This document shows positions 25,069 through 34,815 of a DNA stretch of 64,000 nucleotides, piece by piece. The notes below the pieces were generated by a model, which ran no database searches, had not been told where the DNA came from, and saw nothing but the letters and a program-made list of their open reading frames with translations. The translations under genes were made by a program, and so were the position numbers. The number at the start of each line of letters is the position of its first letter. Position 1 is the stretch's first letter. Source of the DNA: Epiperipatus broadwayi (taxonomy: Eukaryota; Onychophora; Udeonychophora; Euonychophora; Peripatidae); contig JAQFVV010012423.1 in NCBI GenBank assembly GCA_028023455.1, forward strand, positions 2,929,273-2,993,272, in the 5' to 3' direction.

Positions 25069-25893
25069 TTAATAACTGTCTTTATATATTTTTTTTGTAC
25101 TCAATTTTTGATTTGAGTTTATTAAGCTTTTGTTTATAATTTTTATATATGGCTGAGGACTAACACACTTTTCTTTCCAATTTATGGTTTCTTTCTCTAT
25201 CTCTGTTACTATTTCATAGCATATATCAGACAACTTTTCTGAAACATTTTCTTCTATATTGGACAGTTCCTTAGTTATATGAGAATTAAGTTTTTGATTA
25301 TGTTCATTTTCATGTTTTTCATCTTCTTGAAGATTAGAAGATTTTAATTTTGCTTTATTAGATTCATTTTCATCCGTTTGAAACTCTTTTGCTGTGTTTG
25401 ATACAATTTCATTCTCAGATTCTGTATATACTGTTTCTTTATTTTCAATTTTAGAGGTACATTCCACAATCAGAAGTTTTCCTGAAGGTATACTGACAAT
25501 TTCAATATCACTCTTTGTAATTTCAATTTCTTCCTTTTTAACAATCTCAAATTTTGCTTCATCAGTAATAGGATATTCAATTTGTGATTCCTTTAAAATA
25601 TCTTTGGTTGGAAATTTCAAAGTCTCTTCCTCATCCAATTTTTTAGACTGAGTTATTTTTTTCATTAACTGGTTGAACTTTTCATTCTGTTTTTCCACTG
25701 CTTCTTTAATTCGTTTTTCTATTCTTTGGTTTGCTTCTATTGCTTGCTTGTTATATTCTTCTCTTAGTTTATCCCATTTTTGGTTATCTTCTTCTCTCTG
25801 TTTGTCTCTTTTCTTTTGGTCTGCTTTTATAATTTCTATTATCTGAGCTATCATAGCTATCTTTTCTGTTTTTTGAGCCTCCATGTTTACCAT
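25069..25893 (-). CDS. Gag-like coiled-coil protein of the pol-less LTR element
   Basis: An intact 274-residue frame, by far the longest on its strand. Residues from about 15 to 90 are a charged heptad-rich stretch (DQKKRDKQREEDNQKWDKL and following), the usual look of the N-terminal coiled coil in metazoan Ty3/gypsy-type Gag proteins. The rest is acidic and rich in E, K, S and N (IENKETVYTESENEIVS type), low-complexity, with no CCHC. The first ATG at 25,893 is used because the frame closes shortly above. It follows the LTR, primer-binding site and a roughly 0.4-kb leader, so position supports a structural gag. That it survives intact while pol is gone suggests a young insertion. Confidence 0.65.
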   Translation of the reverse strand: MVNMEAQKTEKIAMIAQIIEIIKADQKKRDKQREEDNQKWDKLREEYNKQAIEANQRIEKRIKEAVEKQNEKFNQLMKKITQSKKLDEEETLKFPTKDILKESQIEYPITDEAKFEIVKKEEIEITKSDIEIVSIPSGKLLIVECTSKIENKETVYTESENEIVSNTAKEFQTDENESNKAKLKSSNLQEDEKHENEHNQKLNSHITKELSNIEENVSEKLSDICYEIVTEIEKETINWKEKCVSPQPYIKIINKSLINSNQKLSTKKIYKDSY

Positions 25894-26097
25894 TTCTCCT
25901 TTGTTTTTTGAATCAGTAAGCTTCTCTCTCCATCCACACCATGACCTTACTCCATCTTCTTTGAAATGCCTGTTTCATTCTTTATGCCATTCTTTTTGGG
26001 TTTTTCTTTTAGACTTTTATTTTTCCATCCTTCCTGAACAAATTACATCACTACATCATATGCACTGTTCATATTACAGAATCATGATCTGCTTATG

Positions 26098-26309
26098 CCT
26101 ATGAGTAGGCTAGCTAGATCGGACCTCACAGTAGGGTGGCAAATTAACCGGCCTATGAGTAGGCTAGCCAGATAAGGCCTCACAGTAGGATGCCAATGTA
26201 ACTGGAGCCTATAGGTAGGTTAGCCAGGTAAAGCCTCACAGTTGGATGACAATGTAATAGGTGCCTATGGTTAGGCTAGCTGGATAAAGCCTCACAGTTG
26301 GACGCCAAA
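26098..26309 (-). repeat. Four tandem copies of the LTR-end/primer-binding-site unit
   Basis: A unit of about 55 bp repeats four times, each with CCTATGAGTAGGCTAGC-like, GCCTCACAGT and GGATGCCA words and, in the outer three junctions, a TGTAACTGG/TAACCGG-like word that equals the LTR terminus. Only the last copy (26,289-26,307, minus-strand TGGCGTCCAAC then TGTGAGGC) adjoins the LTR and would serve as primer-binding site; the others are diverged. Confidence 0.75.
26289..26307 (-). promoter_or_regulatory. Primer-binding site, tRNA-Lys type
   Basis: Minus strand TGGCGTCCAAC plus TGTGAGGC, two bases inside the 5' LTR. It resembles the widespread retroelement site TGGCGCCCAACGTGGGGC, which pairs with the 3' end of a tRNA-Lys, with two substitutions and one inserted base. 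Confidence 0.65.
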
Positions 26310-28225
26310 TGTAACCGGACCGCCATACAACCATTTTATTACGTCAGTTGTAACAATTTTCTGATGAGCATGCTGCAGGAAGGAACCATCAATTGATATT
26401 CTTAATGCAGATGTTAATGCCCCCCTACAACAATATTTCCTGCTCATCAGAGGATGTAGTACATAGAGACTGGAAACATCTAAATATTTCTATGTTTATT
26501 TTCCCAAAGAGCGCCATTAGAGTTCCATCTCACTACAACCTGACTGGCCTAGGTCAAGTTAAGTCAGACGTAGCTCAGAGAACATGAGATTCTCATGAAC
26601 CAGTGCTATAATTGGTGAGTGATGCGATAAATAAACAAAACTGGACAACTGGATAACCAATTTAATTTTAGTAACAAAAAAAATTTTTATTAAATAACAA
26701 TTAATTTGCAATTTCAACAATAGTTCATTAATTCCTCTATGAGAAGAAGCTTGGAAATATTCTAATTCAATAATAGTTCATTTTGAATTCATTTATGGGA
26801 AGAAGCTTGTGAATATTCTAATTCAACAATAGTTCATTAATTCCGTTATGAGAAGAAGCTTGGAAATATTCTAATTCAATAATAGTTCATTAATTCCTTT
26901 ATGAGAAGAAGCTTGGAAACATCCTACTTCAACAATAGTTCATTTTTGTATTCCTTTATGAGAAGAAGCTTGGAAATATTCCAATTCAACAATAGTTTGT
27001 TTTTGTATTCCTTTATGAGAAGAAGCTTAGAAGCAGTCAAGCATTTAAGGTTTATACAATAATTCATTTTGAAGCAGTCAAGCATTTATGGTTTATACAA
27101 TAATTCATTTTGAATTCATTTAAGGTAAGAACCTTAGAAGCAGTCAAGCATTTATGGTTTATACAATAATTCATTTTGAAGCAGTCAAGCACTTATGGTT
27201 TATACAGCATTTCATCATTTTATGAATTATTACTGATTGGTAGATATTTGAACTCAACAATTCTTGGTTTGTAGAGCATTTATCATTTGATAATTGAGGC
27301 ATTTATAATTTAGCCAAATATAGAAGTATATTCTTATACATAAACTCTGTTACATTACCCAGATAGAAGTAATATGCAATTAAAGCATTTCTAATTCATA
27401 TAGTAAATACGTTCAAATATTTTTATAAATAAATTTGCGTGTAGCTATTTCATAACTTCACTTTATAACGTATGATAAAGACATTTTAACATTTTATAAA
27501 ACAAATTCTATGTAATTATTTCATAACTTCATTTTATAACGTATGATAAAGATGTTTTAATATTTTATAAAACAAATTCTATGTAATTATTTCATAACTT
27601 CACTTTATAACATAAGATAAAGATGTTTTAATATTCTTATAACATAATTACCTTCCAGTTTTACAATCCAGTTTATTCATAAAGAAGGCGGGTTATTTCA
27701 TTTATGGAGAGTCATGGCATAGCGTGGAGAGAATGAAGCCGCTAAATTACCCCATTATTATCATAATTCCTCTAGCAAAGGTTTCTTTTTCCATTTTAAT
27801 GTTCCGTTAAAATTATATTTTAATGTGTCAAAAGAATTAAGTAATACACTTTTTTTAAAACAAAAAAATTTAATATGATCTGCCTCTCTGTGTAAGACGA
27901 GAGAGAAAAAAAAAGTTCTTTTCTTCCGATGACGTTCCTAATTTGAATACTGCCTCAGTTTAACTCAAGTATCTTTTCTTTTTTTCTTTTTAATGATTGG
28001 ATAATTAATTTCTTTTCTTTTTTTTATTGAGACAGATAAAAAAAAATAAGATAACTTAACATTTTATTTAAATCCATCAATCACAAAATTAAAAATATGA
28101 TTTTTCTTTTTTTTTTAACAAATTACAGCTTTATTGCATTCCCAATTAGATTGAACCACCCTAGACGTTTTTAAATGGGGGGGGGTCTTTTGAATATCTA
28201 TATGAGTAACAGCATAACTGTTTCA
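26310..28225 (-). repeat. 5' LTR (1,916 bp) of the pol-less element
   Basis: Direct repeat of 21,815-24,044. Base substitutions between the two copies look few. The 314-bp length difference is accounted for by array B (four copies here against seven) and array C (three against five), with array A equal. The right edge ...TGTTTCA abuts an AT run. Confidence 0.88.
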
Positions 28226-29656
28226 ATATATATATATATGATTATGCATTTATTTCTTATTCTTAAGTTAGCTTAAGGGTTAATTGTTATTATTTCTTAT
28301 TCTTATATGTTCAGTCATTTTTCAATCAAATTTCAAAATCATTTTTATTGTATGGATAAATTTTCTATTTTCTTATGTAATAATGCCCTGTAACTACCAA
28401 GAAATACATCATTATATTTGACTAAATATTCAACACATAAAAATATTATTTTCATTATATCACACTAATGATTTCTATTAGCATTCATCTGTTTTTGTTG
28501 AATATTATTGTCTGTTATTTATTTAGCATTTATTTTTCAGTGCTAATAATTGTATACAAGAATTTTTACATGCAAGTAATAATGCTTTGAGTTTTTTTAA
28601 TTGATGGTTAAGGTATATCTAATCATTTATACCTTGCTTGGATAATGTTGACTTTAAGGACTAATTAATTAACATGTAAAAAAAAATGAATTAATTAACA
28701 TGTAACAATAGCAACTAAATAGTTTTTATTATTCTAAAAATATAACATCCACTTTTTACAATTTTTTTTTCCATTTGGAAATTTTTTTGTAAAATACAAT
28801 ATTTCATTTAACATATAAACTTTTAAATAGTTTAACCATTAGCAAAATCTCATAAATAACTTGTAGAAATTGTAGCCAAGAAATATGTTCACTAGAGCTT
28901 CATTGAGTCTTCACTTCTGCTATTAAGTCATAGTTGGGACAGTCATTAACTATGTGTTTTATAGTTTGTATGCTTCTTCACAATTACATAAGCAAGTGGC
29001 TAGTAAATTTATGAAGCAGATAGGCAAAATGATAATGTTTATCTGAAAGTTTATGATAATGATATTTTAATTGCAGCTATAATTGAAGTATATTTATCAA
29101 CTAATATTCAAACTCTCTTTAAATTTTTTAACTGCATGCATAATACCATACAAACTAGTATTTTACATGTGTCAAATGACATTATTCTTTCTCTTTTTTA
29201 GTTGTTGCTCTCTGACTAATAATAGTACTAGTATGGAAATTGAAACAGAGAATTTAAGATGATGCTCTAACAAACCAAGTTTACAAAAGAATATTCTAGT
29301 TTGGTAAAAAAATCACTTTAAATTCAATATTCCCTAAATCTAAAGGCTCTGGTTTAATTCCGATGGTGTCAGGCCAGGAACACCTGAAAAGGAGAGAATA
29401 ACATTAATCAAAATGTATTACATACCAACTTATGTGATACTATTAACAGTTGAATGCTATCCATTGAATGCTTAAGCTTGCAATAGATAATTAATGGTAG
29501 AAAGAGGTATTGAGTAATAGAGAGATAGAAAATTTAAGAAAAAGAATACATTGTTTTTGTTTATATATATTATATATAATCATTAAAATTAAGCAACACT
29601 TAATCAATCCCATTATCAATAAAAATCGTCAAGGCAACCTCTTTATATATATATAT
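28226..29656. other. A+T-rich DNA with a LINE-tail fragment
   Basis: An AT run directly follows the LTR. Apart from the LINE-like fragment at about 28,865-29,040, nothing is recognised. The (TA)n at 29,644-29,656 is the landing site of the next LTR. Confidence 0.5.
28865..29040 (-). pseudogene. Non-LTR retrotransposon C-terminal Cys/His tail fragment
   Basis: Minus-strand translation with one frameshift gives FAYLLHKFTSHL, CNC, then IQTIKHIVNDCPNYDLIAE. The pattern H..L..LC.CGE.QT..HI...CP is the zinc-ribbon-like end of several LINE proteins. Only about 50 residues are recognisable. Confidence 0.55.
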
Positions 29657-31876
29657 TGTGCCAGACAAAAGCTTTTAGCTTTGCATATCCTGACCACGGG
29701 GGCGCCACTAGCCCAAAAATTGGGACTAGACATTTATTTTAAGGGTGGACAGGATATGCGAATCACAAGGCGTCGGGCTAAACTTAGGGAGAAACAAGAT
29801 ATCTTAAATATTGTTTAGACAGTTGAGAAATCAAAGCACAAAGACAAACATCAGCCAAATTAAGTTTGAACAAATTTTAACCTTTTATTTAAGAGCAAAA
29901 CAACTTGTAAGAAAAAGTTTACACGAAAATCAATAGGGTTATCTCAGGCATGTACTAGAATGACTAAACACATTGCTCTAGCAGACTTACCGACTCTCTA
30001 ATAACGAGTTCTACAGGGAGGAAGCAATTTCATTCAGCAGAAGAGAAGTCATCTAAATGTTGGTTTTCCCATTCACAGGTATGAAAACAATATGTTCTTG
30101 AAATAAATCAACAAAACCAGCACTAGCGAGCTTTTCTAGACCCCAAAAACAAATGTGTCGAGATCCAAAATGTCATATGCTAGTAGAAGCTGCATCTTAA
30201 AACTACGTTCAAAGCAAAGATGATCAATTTACCTCAAGAACCACAACAAATATGATTCAGAATGAATGGAAAACAAACAAATAAAACTGGTGACTCCCCA
30301 ACCAAATGATTGACAAAACTAATCTAAGAATTAATGGTCTCAATAGGAGACAAGTAAATCATAAGAAAATCAGTAACATCTGCCCCAGCATTTAAAGAAA
30401 TGAATTACCAATAATTATAATAAAAATAAATTTATGACACAAGTTCTGAGTACATGCTCTGATAAATTTTAAACTATACACGTAAATACAAAATAAATCT
30501 ATCGGAGAGTGCACATGAGTACGAAAATATGAAAGCTATAAATGCTTTAGCAGTGAAAGTTTCTCTCACCTGTAATTTATAAAAGGGATAAATATTGTCT
30601 TCTTGCTGGCGATTTATAAAATTACAAAGCAAAAACAATTATAGTTTCTGCTTTCAGAGAGATAAGAAATGAAGACTATGAAAACAAAGTCACCAGCTAA
30701 AAGATTTGGGTGGTTTGCAAAAGCCCAAACACAGTATTTAAAATTAATTCAGGCTACTAAAATAATTACAGGTAAGCATTCAAAATATATGTGACTGCCA
30801 AAGCATTTAGTAAAGGAGGCATAAAATAGAAAAATTCACATGTCACTCTCCAATAAACAACACTTAAAGCAAACTTGGAATCTTAAAACTAAGATTCCAA
30901 GACACACGGCAAAGTACAACAAAAGAGAATAAATATAGCTAATCAATATGAAGTTAAATATTAATTTAGATTACAGATTTATTAGATTGAGTGGAGATTT
31001 AATGAAAAGAAATTTACCCTGGAAAGAATAAAAGAAAATTTCATCTTACGATAAAGCACAGTTCACATAGAGTGCACACATTTATCTTTAATCCATTTTC
31101 AGGTCCTTTGACAGCGGCAAGGTAGAGGCAGTGTTTATTTTAAAGGTTCATGGCATGACTGAAGGAGAGCTGGTAGGCGTGGGTTCACCCTTTGTTTAAA
31201 TTAGCAAGACATTCTAATGATGGCAAAACTCATAGCGGTAAATTTTGCCATCTTACACAGTAACGAAGTTTGTCGATAATGGTTTAAGTTTTTAGCAGAA
31301 ATTAAGTGTCCAAACTGCTATCCAAAGCGGTGTGACCCTCTGAAAGGCAATAATACAAGTGTCTATTTCTATACTGAATCTCCTCTATCTAAAATTGGCG
31401 GGCTATCCTTGCCTCGCTACATTTCCGGCGAAAACTTTCATTAGTCTCCAATTATATGTCTCAGACAGGGTAAATATTAATTTCCCGCTCAATCTAATTT
31501 AAGAATTCCATCCAGGGATTATTGAAACAAAAACAACAACACAATTAAACTTCCGCTTTTTTTTTTAGAATTAACTTTAAAAATGATTAAAATAAAAACA
31601 ACAGGAATACATAATTAGCAAGCTTGCCTGTTTTAAATCAAATTGATCAAAACAGACGGAGAAAATAAACTATTTCAAAATCAATTTTATAAACAAAGTA
31701 GTGAAAGTAAACTATTTTAAATATAAACATGTATGTGTTTAAATACACGTATGCTTTTTTTGTTTTTTTTTAATAATAATAAAAATCATTTTAATGACAT
31801 TTAATGAAAATTAAGTTGTCTTTCCCGTTTTAAATTGTAGTAATAAAACAACTGAATCGGAAATCAATCCAGTTCA
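29657..31876 (+). mobile_element. Probable solo LTR (2.2 kb) inserted in (TA)n
   Basis: The stretch begins TGTGCCAGAC directly after an AT run (ends at 29,656) and ends CCAGTTCA directly before another AT run (from 31,877), so it has TG...CA ends with an ATAT-type target duplication, just like the element ending at 28,225. It is clearly less A+T-rich than its surroundings and has no reading frame of note. AATAAAAC about 35 bases before the right end is a plausible polyadenylation signal and sets the plus orientation. No second copy exists in the window, hence solo LTR by inference. Confidence 0.6.
29683..29759 (+). repeat. Nested inverted repeat near the LTR start
   Basis: GCATATCCTG (29,683-29,692) and its reverse complement CAGGATATGC (29,750-29,759) enclose a second inverted pair, CTAGCCCAA/TTGGGACTAG (about 29,707-29,730). 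Together they could form a roughly 77-nt stem-loop. Confidence 0.7.
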
Positions 31877-31935
31877 ATATATATATATAATGTTATTTTG
31901 GTGGTGAACATAAAAACTATTCTTACATTTTATTC

Positions 31936-31946
31936 AATTAGAAAAT
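31936..31946. repeat. Target-site duplication, left copy
   Basis: AATTAGAAAAT here is repeated exactly at 32,781-32,791, on the other side of the hammerhead dimer. Confidence 0.85.
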
Positions 31947-32044
31947 ATATAGGGTATATGAGCACAGACTTTCACATGCCCCACCACTCTCCACACTATT
32001 TCATAACTCTGATACACTTGAACACATATATGTCAAAATGATAA

Positions 32045-32103
32045 ATAATCACCAATATACATATTCCATGCTAAACCAGCAATCATCAGTTGGTCCAGAT
32101 TAC
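32045..32103 (-). ncRNA. Hammerhead ribozyme of the downstream dimer unit, one core change
   Basis: Minus strand: outer helix GTAAT/ATTAT, stem I ACCAA/TTGGT, CTGATGA (32,083-32,089), helix II TGCT/AGCA with a T-T closing pair, then GGAA (32,064-32,067) in place of GAAA, and a minimal stem III. The predicted cleavage site lies between 32,056 and 32,055. The A-to-G change in the core should reduce or abolish cleavage. Confidence 0.65.
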
Positions 32104-32517
32104 CATCCTCACACATATATGCTATAAGTGCTCAGATATATATTAAGATAACCAATCCTCATACTTTAATGGAAAGGCTTCAATCCACTCCACATTCCAA
32201 CTCTTCAACCATCCATCCAATTGAAAATCTGATGATGAAATGCTCAAGGGCCACCCTGATGCTGAGATTCTTGTCACAGCCATGTTGTCCTAAGGTCAAT
32301 CTGACCTCTCATGTACAGGAAATAATCCATTTAATACATATACAATGGATGATCAGACATCTCTACCATGTAATAACTGAAACACAGGCTTATTTTATAC
32401 CTATGTCTATATATGTAATATATAGGGTATATGAGCACAGAATTTTACATGCCCCACTACTCTCCACACTATCTCATAACGCTGATACATTTGAACACAT
32501 ATATGTCAAAAAGATAA

Positions 32518-32576
32518 ATAATCACCAATATATGTATTTCTTGCTAAACTAGCAATCATCAGTTGGTCCAGATTAC
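32518..32576 (-). ncRNA. Hammerhead ribozyme, type I, all core bases intact
   Basis: Minus strand in order: outer helix GTAAT (32,576-32,572), stem I ACCAA (32,567-32,563), core CTGATGA (32,562-32,556), helix II TTGCT-AGTTT-AGCAA (32,555-32,541, five pairs), core GAAA (32,540-32,537), minimal stem III UACAUAUA (32,536-32,529), then TTGGT (32,528-32,524) closing stem I and ATTAT (32,522-32,518) closing the outer helix. The NUH triplet is AUA, with cleavage between 32,529 and 32,528. Stem I has an internal loop CTGG against G, the place where natural hammerheads make their loop-loop contact. Very short, near-palindromic stem III is known from Penelope-like and retrozyme hammerheads and favours dimeric action. 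Confidence 0.82.
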
Positions 32577-32780
32577 CCTCCCCACACATATATGCTATAA
32601 GTGCTCAGATATATATTAAGATAGCCAATCCTCATACTTTAAGGACAGGCTTCAATCCACTCCACTTTCCAACTCTTCAACCATTCATCCAATTGAAAAT
32701 CTGATGATGAAAAGCTCAAAGGCCACCCTGAGGCTGAGATTCTTGTCACATCACACCCATGTTGACCTAAGGTCATTCTG

Positions 32781-32791
32781 AATTAGAAAAT
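32781..32791. repeat. Target-site duplication, right copy
   Basis: AATTAGAAAAT, identical to 31,936-31,946. Confidence 0.85.
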
Positions 32792-34574
32792 GTAAAATAT
32801 TGTTTCTTTTACAGATTAATTAATCTTTTATTGGCAGGCATAAACACGTGATATATTATTTATTGCAAAGTAATATTATTTTATTAACTTAAGTTATAAC
32901 AATTTATTAACAATGTGCTTATAAAATTTTAATAAGTACTTATTTTGTTGTATTGTTTATTAGTTGGCTACAAAGTTATATTTATCATTATTCAATCTTT
33001 TGAATTAATATTTTTATTTAATTACTTCATTAATATCAGGGGGGGGCCTGCATAGTAATAGTAGAGTAGTAGACTGCCGAACTCTGGTAATTGAAGCTGA
33101 ACTTCATCACTTCTGATATTTGAACTTTATGTAAACTTCGAAGCACTAGACCATTCAACAACTTATTTAATTAATGTCATGGAGAAGGGGGAAATTCAAA
33201 CGTGGGATTTGGGACTGAGCTACTTTGCTTTCTGAGTTTACGACTATGTTGTCTATTATTGAAAACGAACTGATGAATATTTTTCATTGTCATGTAAATA
33301 ATGCTTAAACTTTTTAATGATCACATAGTTCTTATCCTTTTTTTTTCAAAATACGATTTCAAGTTTTACTTTTGTGTAATATATAAAATAGTTATTTATA
33401 TATAATTTTTTTTTTTATTAAAAAATAATTTGATTGATCTGATGCACCATGGGAACTTCTTTTTTTTAAAAAAAAAAAAAAATTAAGATAAATCTATATG
33501 AGAACCTTTTTAATGCCTTTCTTTATTTTTAGACTATTATTAACTTTTCTAAAATACTTTTATATTATTCATCATAAAATTTTATCTTTTAATATCTTAT
33601 CTCCAAATCACAAAAGTCTTCAAAAATTTATTATTGTTAAATGTATATTTCATACACAAATCTTCCAAATATAATTTATATGATCTATTTTGTGTCAAAT
33701 TTCGTTAGATCTACTGTTTGCATCATTTATAATTAAATTTCCATTTGAAATTGCTTTCTTGGTAAAATTTATCCTAATTAATAAAAAACATAAAATATAA
33801 ATGTTTCAAAATAGTAAGCTATCATTCATATATACATATATGTATACATATATTATTGGAAAGTAAAGACCCTTGGAACAAAATGATTAATTTGCCTTTG
33901 GGATTAGGAAAAAAAATTTAGGCAGTCGGCTCTTCCATCGATAATTCAGCCAAACATCCAAGTATTTATTAAAATATAGATGACTGTTTAATTCAGCCAA
34001 ACATCCAAGTATTTATTAAAATATAGATGACTGTTTAGTTACACGTCTAGTAGATAAAATAAAGAATAAAACCGTTAACACTCATGATTGACTGTTGAAC
34101 TATTATGGTAATTATCTTATTTTATTATTTATTCTTATTATATATATATATATAAAGTGCAGTGGTATATTTCTCTGGGTCGTTTTATGCAATGATATAG
34201 TGGCAAACTTGGGAGCATACATCCAAGGATCGTGTCCAGTTTTTCACTTTCTCTACTGAAATTTCTCATTAATGCCCATGCAATCAAGTCATTCACTTAC
34301 TTTTAGTATGCTATTTAAAGGCTATTTTAATCTTTATTAATTTATTTTTAAAATCACATTAGAAGATTTTAAAAATACATTTTTACTAAATTGCTCTGAA
34401 ATTTTTATCTCACTTAACATTTAGTTAAGGCGTTATTAAAAATATGCAGTAAATTTATTTAGCAGCAGGTTGTTGGTTTCTACTTAAAATATATTAATAA
34501 TTTCTCTGCCTATATCTCCGTATTTAACCATGAAACATCACATGATCACCATTCTTTATGCTTACACAAGCTGT
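32792..34574. other. A+T-rich DNA with a 47-bp tandem duplication
   Basis: No gene recognised. A 47-bp unit beginning AATTCAGCCAAACATCC is duplicated exactly at 33,943-33,989 and 33,990-34,036. A palindromic TATACATATATGTATA region lies near 33,830-33,850. Confidence 0.6.
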
Positions 34575-34815
34575 TTACACAGAGGCTAAACTCGCCATAC
34601 ATTAGCACCATTTCATGCAAGCCAGCGTAATCAATGGATGCAGGAAGGGTTGTGCATAAAATCCATATCTAGTGCCACAAGTTAGAAACTAGTCTGGCAA
34701 TATTGGATGAGTCGGTACTCAATAGGGATTTTATGCACAAACTTTTCAGCATCCATTGATTACTCCTATTTGCACTGATTGGCGTTACTGTATGGAGAAT
34801 TTATCCTCTGTGTAA
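34575..34815. mobile_element. Foldback (MITE-like) element, about 240 bp
   Basis: The ends TTACACAGAGG and CCTCTGTGTAA are exact reverse complements. Arms of about 100 bp continue with matching blocks (CCATACA.TA, GTAATCAATGGATGC, TTGTGCATAAAATCC), so nearly the whole element folds on itself with a short loop. No coding capacity. Half copies are seen at 16,180-16,320 and about 61,105-61,140. Confidence 0.7.

Larger units (their letters stand above)
21815..28225 (-). mobile_element. Complete LTR retrotransposon without pol (non-autonomous), inserted in (TA)n
   Basis: Two direct repeats, 21,815-24,044 and 26,310-28,225, begin TGTAACCG and end TGTTTCA, giving TG...CA ends. On the minus strand the 5' LTR is the right copy. 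It is followed two bases later by a primer-binding site (26,289-26,307) close to the tRNA-Lys type TGGCGCCCAAC. The purine tract GGTGAGGGGTAA (minus strand of 24,045-24,056) directly precedes the 3' LTR. Both outer flanks are AT repeats, consistent with an ATAT-type target duplication. The interior is only 2.27 kb and holds a gag-like frame; no protease, reverse transcriptase or integrase is visible, so the element must borrow these in trans. Confidence 0.88.
31947..32780 (-). mobile_element. Hammerhead-bearing retrozyme-like repeat, head-to-tail dimer
   Basis: Two copies of one repeat in the same orientation, offset by 473 bp (the word AGGGTATATGAGCACAG starts at 31,951 and 32,424), each with a hammerhead motif. 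The pair is enclosed by an exact 11-bp duplication, so the dimer was inserted as one unit by a retrotransposition-type event. On the minus strand the first unit starts incomplete at TCAGAATGACC and the second ends at CATATACCCTATAT. No coding capacity. In plants and animals such dimers with hammerheads are called retrozymes: self-cleavage at both sites frees a monomer RNA, here 473 nt, that can be circularised. The name is by architecture; whether this family has been described is not known to me. Confidence 0.82.

Noticed and set aside
32229-32246. Plus-strand CTGATGATGAAATGC in the body of the ribozyme repeat
   Set aside because: CUGAUGA is followed at once by UGAAA with no helix II, and stem I partners are missing.
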